Below the pieces are notes generated by a model that had not been told where the DNA came from, ran no database searches, and was given only the letters and a program-made list of their open reading frames with translations. A stretch of 25,737 nucleotides of DNA from contig CAAGGA010000085.1 of NCBI GenBank assembly GCA_900769275.1, forward strand, positions 1 to 25,737, given 5' to 3'. Origin of the DNA: an uncultured Prevotella sp. Its GTDB lineage: Bacteria; Bacteroidota; Bacteroidia; Bacteroidales; Bacteroidaceae. Below, piece by piece: positions 7,307 through 14,426 of this stretch (positions are counted from its first letter, which is position 1; each line of letters opens with the position of its first letter). A program made the position numbers and the translations under genes.

Positions 7307-7846
7307 TTAGAAATTGTCCATGTGTATCTCGAAGTAAGCCTTTGGATGCACGCATACAGGACATACTTCAGGTGCTTTCTCGCCTACAACGATATGTCCG
7401 CAGTTGCGGCATTCCCATACTTTCACCTCGCTCTTTGCGAATACCTCGGACATCTCCACGTTCTTGAGCAAAGCGCGATAACGTTCCTCATGCCTCTTTT
7501 CTATTGCAGCCACGAGGCGGAACTTAGCAGCGAGCACCGTAAAGCCCTCTTCTTCTGCTGTCTTTGCAAAACCTTCGTACATGTCCGTCCACTCATAGTT
7601 CTCTCCTTCGGCAGCTGCAGCAAGGTTCTCTGCGGTGTCACCGATACCGTTGAGCTCCTTAAACCACATCTTTGCATGCTCCTTCTCGTTGTCAGCGGTC
7701 TGCTGGAAGATAGCTGCTATCTGCTCGAAACCCTCTTTCTTCGCCTTTGATGCGAAGTAAGTGTACTTGTTGCGTGCCTGACTTTCACCTGCGAAAGCGG
7801 CCTCAAGATTCTTCTCTGTCTGTGTGCCAGCGTACTTTGTTGCCAT
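7307..7846 (-). CDS. rbr: rubrerythrin
   Basis: The 179-residue length is typical. The N-terminal four-helix ferritin-like domain has the di-iron ligands expected of rubrerythrin: E21 in FAGESQAR, E54 and H57 in NEKEHAK, then E98 in TAEEEGF and the second pair around IEKRHEERY (E116-E120). The C-terminal rubredoxin-like domain has C146-x-x-C149 (ECRNCGH) and C162-x-x-C165 (VCPVCVHPKAYF). It reduces hydrogen peroxide with electrons from NADH via rubredoxin-type carriers, an oxidative-stress defence in anaerobes. The gene is single and divergent from an AraC-type regulator. The shared upstream region has a large inverted repeat. Confidence 0.97.
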   Translation of the reverse strand: MATKYAGTQTEKNLEAAFAGESQARNKYTYFASKAKKEGFEQIAAIFQQTADNEKEHAKMWFKELNGIGDTAENLAAAAEGENYEWTDMYEGFAKTAEEEGFTVLAAKFRLVAAIEKRHEERYRALLKNVEMSEVFAKSEVKVWECRNCGHIVVGEKAPEVCPVCVHPKAYFEIHMDNF

Positions 7847-7946
7847 AATTGTAATGATTTTTTAGTGATTATTTATTCTGTTAGTTTCCTGTCATAGCCG
7901 TCTGTATTAAGATGTCTGCCGACTATCAATCCACTATTTTCGTTTG

Positions 7947-7954
7947 CAAAGATA
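7947..7954 (-). promoter_or_regulatory. rubrerythrin -7 box
   Basis: TATCTTTG on the minus strand matches TAnnTTTG and predicts a start of transcription near 7940, giving a leader of about 95 bases. I see no convincing -33 TTTG at 19-21 bp, which would suit activator-dependent expression. Confidence 0.6.
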
Positions 7955-7994
7955 AAGGATTATTCCAAACTATCGCACGACAATTTTAGAAAAC

Positions 7995-8055
7995 AAATGG
8001 TAAATTTTGGAAAAACATTATTAATACAATGTAACTTTTCCAAAATTTACCATTT
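7995..8055. promoter_or_regulatory. perfect 20-bp inverted repeat between divergent promoters
   Basis: The arms 7995-8014 and 8036-8055 (core AATGGTAAATTTTGGAAAA and its exact complement) are perfect over 20 bp with a 21-bp spacer. The centre, 8025, lies almost exactly midway between the -7 boxes of rubrerythrin (7947-7954, minus) and of the AraC gene (8095-8102, plus). Half-site centres are about 41 bp apart, close to four helical turns, so two proteins could bind on one DNA face. It is a candidate operator for the adjacent AraC protein or a peroxide regulator. A cruciform or RNA hairpin role is less likely because it lies upstream of both predicted transcripts. Confidence 0.8.
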
Positions 8056-8071
8056 TCTTTCTCTCTTTGCC

Positions 8072-8102
8072 ATTGCAAATCCGTCAAATAGGCGTAACTT
8101 TG
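8072..8102 (+). promoter_or_regulatory. promoter of AraC-family gene
   Basis: TAACTTTG (8095-8102) is a consensus -7 box. ATTG at 8072-8075 sits 19 bp upstream as a weak -33 element, and a fuller TTTG at 8066-8069 is 25 bp away. Transcription from about 8109 fixes the start codon at 8129, not 7997. Confidence 0.7.
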
Positions 8103-8128
8103 CATATCATAATCATAACCGTCAGAAT

Positions 8129-9013
8129 ATGGAACAGCCAAGATTAGACGCCATATATAATATGGTGTGCAACACACCAAAGGGAGCGGAACTCAGTATT
8201 GACTATATGCCGGAATCCTTTGAGCATGACGACATGGACAACGACTCTCCCCACGTGCATACTTTTTATGAGATAATATGGTTTCGCGAGGGAGGAGGAA
8301 CGCATACCGTAGATTTTCAGGAGTACCCGATAGAAAAGAACACCCTCTTCTTCCTCGCTCCGGGACAGGTGCATTTCTTCGACCGGGCTACGGCACACAA
8401 GGGTATACTCATCAAGTTCTGTACAGATTTCCTGAAAGAGGAACACACCGATGAAGACATCTACATCAAGTATAATCTCTTCAACGCTTTCAACTCGCGC
8501 CCCTGCTGCACTATAAGCGAGGAAACGGCACAGCGTCTTCTCTTCGTCCTGCACAAGCTGGAAGAGGAACAACTCAACCGAAACCTTATCGGGCATGTCG
8601 ATATGCTGCGCTCATATACCAAGATATTCCTTATCCTCATCCACCGGTATTGCGAGAAGAACGGCGACACTCCCCTTGATGCGGCTAAGCCGTCACACAG
8701 ACTCTTCCTGCAGTTCCGCAAGACGTTGGAACGGCATTACACACGTATGCACACGGTAAAGGAATATGCCGACTGTCTCAACGTCTCTGCCAAGACGCTC
8801 AGTAACAGCGTGATTGAGAGTACGGGAAAAGCCCCGTTAGCCTTCATCAATGACAGGACGACCTTGGAAGCAAAGCGCCTCGTGCGCTTTTCCAACATGA
8901 TGATAAAGGAAATAGCAGACTGTCTGGGCTTTGAGGATACCTCCTATTTCGTCAAGTTCTTCAAGCGGCAGACAGGCTATCTGCCCTCCGCATTTCGGGA
9001 GGGCAGAGGATAG
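8129..9013 (+). CDS. AraC-family transcriptional regulator
   Basis: The 294-residue protein has an N-terminal cupin-like sensing domain (about 20-115: HVHTFYEIIWFREG, YPIEKNTLFFLAPGQVHFF). Its C-terminal AraC DNA-binding domain has two helix-turn-helix units (about 208-228 and 258-278, ending in EIADCLGFEDTSYFVKFFKRQTGYLPSAFR). This is the usual AraC/XylS order and length. The ATG at 8129 is chosen because the promoter -7 box ends at 8102, downstream of the in-frame ATG at 7997. It is divergent from rubrerythrin across a symmetric control region and convergent with the GH10 xylanase gene. It may regulate itself and rubrerythrin through the 7995-8055 repeat. The ligand is unknown. Confidence 0.9.
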   Translation: MEQPRLDAIYNMVCNTPKGAELSIDYMPESFEHDDMDNDSPHVHTFYEIIWFREGGGTHTVDFQEYPIEKNTLFFLAPGQVHFFDRATAHKGILIKFCTDFLKEEHTDEDIYIKYNLFNAFNSRPCCTISEETAQRLLFVLHKLEEEQLNRNLIGHVDMLRSYTKIFLILIHRYCEKNGDTPLDAAKPSHRLFLQFRKTLERHYTRMHTVKEYADCLNVSAKTLSNSVIESTGKAPLAFINDRTTLEAKRLVRFSNMMIKEIADCLGFEDTSYFVKFFKRQTGYLPSAFREGRG

Positions 9014-9071
9014 ACCTGTCGTTTTTATGCTTTCTTCGGTGCTGTCTGTCGTTGCAGGCAGCACTTTCTGT

Positions 9072-11744
9072 TTATCGTTGCAGGTAACGCTTGCCGTTGC
9101 GTATTATGATGCCTCTGTAGCCATTGCCTACCGGCTGTCCGTAGATGTTGTATGCGGGGGTGTCATCTGCCTTCGGCTCTGCTGTCACGTCTTCTATGCC
9201 TGTGGCCTGAACAAGTTTTATGTCGAGCTTGTCGATGTCGCAGTTGGAACCGCTGACGGTTATGCGCAGTATCTGGTTGCCGGGCATCAGTTCTTTGTTG
9301 GCTGAGGCTTTCTGTACCTTGAAGTTTTCCCATGTGTTTTCTCCCGTCTTTGCCACGGAGAATGACCAGAGGTGCTTTACGATGCCGGAGGGTTGCACGA
9401 GTCCTACCCTGAAGCCGGAGCCTGTGGTGCCGGAGGCTACTGTCGCCTCGCATGAGTATAGTCCCTGTTCCGTGACGTTCACGGAGTATTCGTACCACTC
9501 GTTTTTATTCGTCCATCCGATGACGTATTCGCCGTTTGAGGCTTTCCTTATATCCACGCCCTCGTTGTCGGTGCGGTAGCCGCACTTGCCGGAGTCTTCG
9601 TTGTCGGAGTCGTGGAATGTGAATCCCTCCTCACCGCTGTCGAAGTTCTCTGCCTCTATGATTCCCGGCAGTGATACCGTGCCCTTGTATGGCTTGCGTT
9701 GCGGGCTTGCATTAAACGTGAGCAGGGCTACCTGCGACTGCTTTCCGTCATTGTCTGTTACTATTGCCTCATACTTGTAGTCACCTTTCACAGCCGGTGT
9801 CACCGCAGCTTGATATGGAGCGGCCATTACGGTCTTGATGAGATTGCCCTTGTTATAGAACTTCACGCTCTTGATGCCGGTCGGTGAATCCACGTCGGCG
9901 GTGATGGTAACTTCTGAGCCTACCTTTATGTCATCGGTATCGGTGGAGAGCCTGACCTTTATGTCGTTGTTGATTTCGACGTGCGTGAAGGTGATGTAGT
10001 CGATATTGCTGACGTAGGTGTCCTGTCCTCCTGCAATGGTGAGACGTATCACTTGTCTTCCGGCCTTGAGCGGGAGGAGGAGCCTGCCGTAGGAATGGCG
10101 GTAGGTGGACCAGTTTGAGGACTTTGTGATGGGCTTCTGTGGTTCGGTCAGCTGCGTCAGTGTGCCGCCCTCGCTGAGTGCGAGGCTGATGGCAGCGTCG
10201 TTGGGAGCGGAGTAGTATATGTCGTATGAATAGTATCCGTCTTTCTCTACATCGACGGTGTATTCCATCCATTCTCCGACTTGTGTGTATCCGACGGTGT
10301 AGCCTGTGCCTCCCTTTTCTACGTCAATGCCGGTAATGTCATTGCGATAGGCAGCTCCGGAGCCTTCCTTCGTGCTGTTGGAGTCGTGGAAAGCGATGCC
10401 TTCCGCTCCGCTGTCGAAGTTCTCGGCCTCAAGTTTTCCAGGGATGACTGCCGGGGTGTCCTTGAACGGTGCGCGCGGATTGGCCGCCGTTATCTCGGAA
10501 TAGCGTTGATAGGTGGTGCCGTCAGTACAGGTTATTACCGCCTTGAGTTCGTATTTTCCTGTTGTGGAAGGGGTGAAGGTTGCCTCGTACGGTTCTGCTG
10601 TCATGGTGCTGACAAGTTGGTTCTTGGCATAGAGTTCCACTTTCTCTATGGTCTTTGTCCTCATTCGGGCACGCACGTTGATTTTCGTTTCCTTGTTTTT
10701 CTCCGTCACGAGGGCTTCGGGCTGCACATATACGGATGCTTCCTTCTGCATTCCCGGGAACGGGCTTTTGGCGTTCTTTGCCGCATCGCTCTGCATATAT
10801 TCGCGTAGCCATGTCATGGCGGGTCGGTCTTTGCCGTCCTTTATTATGCCGGAGTTGCCGTCCGTGGTCCACGTCTTGCCGTAGATGTAGCCCCAGAGGG
10901 TGACTCCTGCCACGTAGTCGGCTTCCCACATATATGGTATCTGTTCCTTGTAGCGTTGTAGCTGGAGGGCGTCGTCAGAGGTACCGATGTCATATTCTGT
11001 GCTGTACATCGGCATCTTGAGCGCATTCTGTATTTTTGTCATGGACTGCTTGAACTTCGTCAGGCTGCAGTCCGTAAGGTCATGCGACTGGCATCCGTAG
11101 GCATCGATTGGTGCGCCTGCATCGCGGAGTGTCTTCACGAGGTCGATGTATTGGTCGGTGTTCCACTGGAAGGTGTTGAAATCGTTGTATATGAGTATGG
11201 CGTTGGGCCAACGCTCGTATGCAAGTTCAAAGGCTTTGATAATCCAGTCGTAGCCGGTCTTGCCTGTACCTCCGAGGGCTTCGATGAAGTAGGGCGTTCC
11301 TGCCTGATGTCCTGTTATGGCTTCGTTGACCACGTCGATGAGTTCAAGGTTGGGATAATGCGTCTTTACCTTGTCCATCCATTGTACTATCTCGTTGTAA
11401 CGCTGTTCGGGTGTCAGTGTTTCTATCCATGACGGATACTGTGATCCCCATATCAGTGCATGGAACTTGAACGGGAACTTGTAGCTCCGGGCATAGTTGT
11501 ACGCCCTGTCGCTTCCGCTCCAGTTGAAAGAGTTGTTGGTTCCCTCGATGGAGGCCCACTTTGATTCATTCTCGCAGGTAATCTGATTCCACAGCGTGCG
11601 GAATTTCTCGCTTCCGTAATCTACGTTGTATGCCGTAGTGATATTACCGAGGAATTTGTCCGGGTTTGTTGACAACTGTGCATTTGCAGTCGTTGTTCCT
11701 GCCATGATTGTGAGCAGGGCAAGGATGTTTTTTTTGAGATTCAT
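9072..11744 (-). CDS. secreted modular GH10 endo-xylanase with two CBM6 domains
   Basis: The 890-residue product has a signal peptide (1-22, ending ANAQ) and a glycoside hydrolase family 10 catalytic domain (about 25-318). The acid/base is E141 in IDVVNEA and the nucleophile is E250 in MYSTEYDIG; HALIWG and VTLWGYIYGKTW are also typical. An Ig-like linker (335-420), a CBM6 (about 432-588, starting KLEAENFDSGAEG), a second Ig-like domain (595-680) and a second CBM6 (about 690-845, starting IIEAENFDSGEEG) follow. The tail (IYGQPVGNGYRGIIIRNGKR) resembles the type IX-like C-terminal sorting tails of secreted Bacteroidota enzymes. GH10 enzymes cut internal beta-1,4 bonds of xylan, and CBM6 binds xylan or related glucans. 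It is monocistronic, with no SusC/D genes adjacent. The exact specificity is inferred. Confidence 0.93.
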   Translation of the reverse strand: MNLKKNILALLTIMAGTTTANAQLSTNPDKFLGNITTAYNVDYGSEKFRTLWNQITCENESKWASIEGTNNSFNWSGSDRAYNYARSYKFPFKFHALIWGSQYPSWIETLTPEQRYNEIVQWMDKVKTHYPNLELIDVVNEAITGHQAGTPYFIEALGGTGKTGYDWIIKAFELAYERWPNAILIYNDFNTFQWNTDQYIDLVKTLRDAGAPIDAYGCQSHDLTDCSLTKFKQSMTKIQNALKMPMYSTEYDIGTSDDALQLQRYKEQIPYMWEADYVAGVTLWGYIYGKTWTTDGNSGIIKDGKDRPAMTWLREYMQSDAAKNAKSPFPGMQKEASVYVQPEALVTEKNKETKINVRARMRTKTIEKVELYAKNQLVSTMTAEPYEATFTPSTTGKYELKAVITCTDGTTYQRYSEITAANPRAPFKDTPAVIPGKLEAENFDSGAEGIAFHDSNSTKEGSGAAYRNDITGIDVEKGGTGYTVGYTQVGEWMEYTVDVEKDGYYSYDIYYSAPNDAAISLALSEGGTLTQLTEPQKPITKSSNWSTYRHSYGRLLLPLKAGRQVIRLTIAGGQDTYVSNIDYITFTHVEINNDIKVRLSTDTDDIKVGSEVTITADVDSPTGIKSVKFYNKGNLIKTVMAAPYQAAVTPAVKGDYKYEAIVTDNDGKQSQVALLTFNASPQRKPYKGTVSLPGIIEAENFDSGEEGFTFHDSDNEDSGKCGYRTDNEGVDIRKASNGEYVIGWTNKNEWYEYSVNVTEQGLYSCEATVASGTTGSGFRVGLVQPSGIVKHLWSFSVAKTGENTWENFKVQKASANKELMPGNQILRITVSGSNCDIDKLDIKLVQATGIEDVTAEPKADDTPAYNIYGQPVGNGYRGIIIRNGKRYLQR

Positions 11745-11814
11745 TCTGTTTAGGTTTTGTCGTTTCTTGTCAGGGTCTGGCGGCTTTCGCCTTCTCCGCC
11801 AATGAAAATCCCTG

Positions 11815-11822
11815 CAAAGGTA
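11815..11822 (-). promoter_or_regulatory. xylanase -7 box
   Basis: TACCTTTG on the minus strand, about 70 bp before the GH10 start codon, fits the -7 consensus. No -33 TTTG is in range. Two direct copies of TGTTAC (11855-11860 and 11865-11870, 10 bp apart) lie upstream and could be a regulator site. The assignment of these copies is speculative. Confidence 0.6.
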
Positions 11823-11887
11823 AGCATAAATCGTGTAACGGAGCGTACGTCGGTGTTACAAATTGTTACGGAAATATTACATGGGGT

Positions 11888-11969
11888 GTTGTTTGGTTGT
11901 TTGTCTTGTTGTATTCGACTCATTTGCGACAACCGCCAACTAAACAACAAAACAACAAAACAACAAAAA
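11888..11969. repeat. inverted octamer arrays (GTTGTTTG x3 / AACAAAAC x4)
   Basis: GTTGTTTG occurs twice in tandem at 11888-11903, followed by a related unit to 11911. After a 26-bp spacer, four 8-bp units AACTAAAC, AACAAAAC, AACAAAAC and AACAAAAA fill 11938-11969. The right array is nearly the reverse complement of the left. The block lies between the divergent GH10 and PCMD genes, upstream of both promoters. Confidence 0.75.
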
Positions 11970-12013
11970 AGCAAACATACGTTAAAAAAAGGAAAGTAAG
12001 TGAAAATTATTTC

Positions 12014-12041
12014 TTGTTTTGAGGCTTTATGCCTAATTTTG
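12014..12041 (+). promoter_or_regulatory. promoter of PCMD lipoprotein gene
   Basis: TAATTTTG (12034-12041) is a -7 match, with TTG (12014-12016) 17 bp upstream. Transcription would start near 12049, which supports the ATG at 12097 over the one at 12055. Confidence 0.55.
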
Positions 12042-12096
12042 TCAGACAAGTGGCATGAATACGGTTATTCGCCACACAAACGATAAGGAAATCAGG

Positions 12097-13278
12097 ATGA
12101 AGAGAAAGACTGGATTACTATTGCTTGCCGTTATGGTTATGTCCTCGCTTGTATCATGTTTTAAGGATGAACCGGAAAATGCAGAGTGTGATATAGAGAA
12201 AGCCTGGATACATTTCGACGAACCGGCGGAATGCGTCTGGAGCCTGAATGACACGATACAGGAGGACAGCGCATTGGTTAACCGTGACCTGATAGTCTTC
12301 AGGGTAAAACCCGGCACTGACAGAAGTCGTCTCGCCCCACGGTTCAGGCTGACCTCCGGGGCAACTGTCACGCCCGCCAACGGCAGTGCGCATGATTTCA
12401 CTCGTGACACAATATTATATACGGTCACTTCGGAGGACGGATGCTGGCATCGCGTGTATCGCATTGCCGTGCAGGAGCAGCGGCGCACTACCCTTGATGT
12501 CATCAACTACCGCTTTGAGCATTTCAGCCTTTATCAGCCATCTGGCAGCAGTGCCCGGTACTATACGTGGTATGAGATGGTCAGCGAAACGGAAAGGGAG
12601 GAGATATGGGCAAGCGGCAATGCCGGCTTCAAGCTCAGTAATTTCTCTGCCAAGCCCGAAGAATATCCTACCACACCGCTGGATGAGGGGTATTCTGGTT
12701 ATGGCGTGAAGCTCGTGACGCGCAAGACCGGACCGATAGCGCAGGCTGTCAACAAGAGGATAGCGGCAGGCAATTTCTTCCTCGGCACGTTTGATGCTAC
12801 TAATGCTCTCACCGATGCCATGCGTGCCACACGTTTCGGGGTGCGCTTTGACAAGAAACCGCTCACCTTCAGTGGATGGTACAAATATCAGCCAGGAGAG
12901 AAATTCCAAAATCAGGACGGCTCTGTCGTGGAGGGAAAACAGGATATCGGCACCGTGTATGCCATTTTCTATCGCAATACCGACGAGGCTGGACTGCCTA
13001 TCGTGCTCTATGGCGACAATGTGCAGACCAGTCCATATATTGTTGCCAAGGCAATAGTGACCACGATAGAGCCTACAAATGAATGGACGCATTTCTCCGT
13101 GGATTTCGATTACCGCGGTCAGGAGGTGGACTACCGCCTGCTCTCCGAGTTCGGATATAACATTGCCATCGTTTGTTCTTCAAGTGCAGACGGTGCATAT
13201 TTCCAAGGAGCTGTGGGCAGCACACTCTGTGTGGATGAACTGACTCTCACTTGCGAGACTGAGATGATGGGGATTTAG
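12097..13278 (+). CDS. PCMD-domain surface lipoprotein
   Basis: The 393-residue product starts with a lipoprotein signal peptide whose lipobox LVSC lipidates C21. The residues just after it (C-F-K-D-E) fit the lysine/acidic lipoprotein export signal described for surface lipoproteins of Bacteroidota. Residues 30-127 form an Ig-like beta domain (ending TVTSEDGCWHRVYRIAV). Residues 132-393 match the PCMD family (putative carbohydrate metabolism domain) with GFKLSNF, GYGVKLVTR, PLTFSGWYKYQPG, THFSVDFDY and LCVDELTL, a jelly-roll fold thought to bind glycans. The ATG at 12097 is preferred because it directly precedes the signal peptide. A PorT-like barrel gene follows after 115 bp, a common pairing. 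The ligand is unknown. Confidence 0.88.
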   Translation: MKRKTGLLLLAVMVMSSLVSCFKDEPENAECDIEKAWIHFDEPAECVWSLNDTIQEDSALVNRDLIVFRVKPGTDRSRLAPRFRLTSGATVTPANGSAHDFTRDTILYTVTSEDGCWHRVYRIAVQEQRRTTLDVINYRFEHFSLYQPSGSSARYYTWYEMVSETEREEIWASGNAGFKLSNFSAKPEEYPTTPLDEGYSGYGVKLVTRKTGPIAQAVNKRIAAGNFFLGTFDATNALTDAMRATRFGVRFDKKPLTFSGWYKYQPGEKFQNQDGSVVEGKQDIGTVYAIFYRNTDEAGLPIVLYGDNVQTSPYIVAKAIVTTIEPTNEWTHFSVDFDYRGQEVDYRLLSEFGYNIAIVCSSSADGAYFQGAVGSTLCVDELTLTCETEMMGI

Positions 13279-13289
13279 TTGACTCCTTT

Positions 13290-13387
13290 GTTGATTTGTT
13301 GTTTGGACGAAGATAGCATAACCTACGAAAACTACACAATCTCATAACATTATTACCGCTTCACCGCACAACCATATAACCGCAACT
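13290..13387. repeat. degenerate octamer arrays before the PorT-like gene
   Basis: GTTGATTT and GTTGTTTG (13290-13305) are two phased 8-bp G/T-rich units. Four phased A/C-rich 8-bp units (CCGCTTCA, CCGCACAA, CCATATAA, CCGCAACT) fill 13356-13387, ending six bases before the start codon at 13394. The units are variants of those at 7268-7299 and 11888-11903. Confidence 0.55.
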
Positions 13388-13393
13388 CCAATC

Positions 13394-14188
13394 ATGAATA
13401 AGAAGACCTCAATACTAATATTGCTCTATAGCGTCATTCTGACAACCGTATGCGTGCAGGATGCCAGAGCGCACGCAGCAGGGAATGACAGCATCACTAC
13501 TGCGAGGGGGGAACGGAACTACACGGCACGGCTCGGACTTAACGTAGGCGGCACGGCTCCGATAGGTATGCCCGCCACAATCCGCAGCATGAACAAATAT
13601 AAGCTGCAACCTAATTTCACCCTCGGAATTGATGGAGAATATTCTCTGTCACGCTGCTGGGGACTGCTCTCCGGCGTGCATATCGACAACAAGGGAATGA
13701 ACGTCGATGCCACGGTAAAGAACTATCACATGGTGATGACCAAGGGTGGCGACGAATTGGAGGGACACTATACCGGCCGCCTTGTGACAAAGGTGGAGGA
13801 ATCCATGGTCACCGTACCGCTGCAACTGGCGTACCACTTTGGTGACAGGTGGCGGCTGAGGCTCGGTCCATACCTCTCATACGTATATACACGCTCTTTC
13901 AAGGGGCACGTCTATGACGGATACCTGCGCTATATGGTGCCGACGGGCGAGAAGATTATGATAGGACATGACGAGGACAGCCGCGGCACGTATGATTTCA
14001 GCGAACACATGAGACGGTTTCAGGTCGGTGTGGGGGCAGGGGCCGATTGGGCGTTCAGCCATCGCTGGGGTGCTTATGCCGACATTCAGTGGGGGGTGAC
14101 CGGAGTCCACGAAAGTTCTTTCAAGACCATCGAGCAGACGCTGTATCCCATCTTCGGTACTCTCGGACTGACCTATCGGCTGAGGTAA
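13394..14188 (+). CDS. PorT-like outer-membrane beta-barrel protein
   Basis: The 264-residue product has a signal peptide (about 1-28) followed by a small outer-membrane barrel of the PorT/OMP_b-brl_2 type. Features are ARLGLNVGGTAPIG at the mature N-terminus, strand motifs such as FTLGIDGEYSLS, VPLQLAYHFGDRWRLRLGPYLSYV and VGVGAGADWAF, and an ending in FGTLGLTYRLR. The mid-barrel KGMNVDATVKNYHMV segment is characteristic of this family in Bacteroidales. It sits downstream of the PCMD lipoprotein gene in the same orientation and probably shares its transcript. It may anchor or assemble the lipoprotein at the surface, but that is inference. Substrate or transport role is unknown. Confidence 0.85.
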   Translation: MNKKTSILILLYSVILTTVCVQDARAHAAGNDSITTARGERNYTARLGLNVGGTAPIGMPATIRSMNKYKLQPNFTLGIDGEYSLSRCWGLLSGVHIDNKGMNVDATVKNYHMVMTKGGDELEGHYTGRLVTKVEESMVTVPLQLAYHFGDRWRLRLGPYLSYVYTRSFKGHVYDGYLRYMVPTGEKIMIGHDEDSRGTYDFSEHMRRFQVGVGAGADWAFSHRWGAYADIQWGVTGVHESSFKTIEQTLYPIFGTLGLTYRLR

Positions 14189-14202
14189 AAAATGGACGTA
14201 GA

Positions 14203-14389
14203 ATAGGACAAAATTGATATCATAGATATTGCACCGCAATATCTATGCTTTTAAACGATAAAAGCATAGATATTACCACGTAAAAGCTATGCTTTTGCAG
14301 GGTAATATCTATGCTTTTTGAATTTCTTTGACTATCAGTATTTTACAAGCAAGGCGGGCAATTGCCCGGGATAGGACAAAATTGACATC
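14203..14389. repeat. nested hairpin cluster flanked by 19-bp direct repeats
   Basis: ATAGGACAAAATTGATATC (14203-14221) recurs with one change at 14371-14389. Between them the motif AGCATAGATATT alternates in orientation and gives three stems. The first has 12 bp (14221-14232 with 14236-14247), the second 16 bp (14238-14253 with 14259-14274) and the third 18 bp (14260-14277 with 14301-14318, followed by T). The stems share arms and are mutually exclusive. A 14-bp palindrome (CGGGCAATTGCCCG, 14355-14368) precedes the second direct repeat. It lies between convergent genes and probably terminates at least the PorT-like transcript. It looks like a small mobile or BIME-like palindromic element. 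Confidence 0.85.
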
Positions 14390-14426
14390 GGCATATTTCC
14401 GGCTGCGGGTGTGCCTTGCTGTCGAT

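Noticed and set aside
7997..8128. Extended start of the AraC gene
   Set aside because: It would be translated from DNA upstream of the -7 box and from the inverted repeat; the ATG at 8129 fits promoter and family length.
12415..13092. 225-residue minus-strand open frame opposite the PCMD gene
   Set aside because: It lies wholly antisense to a gene with signal peptide and family motifs and shows no domain of its own.
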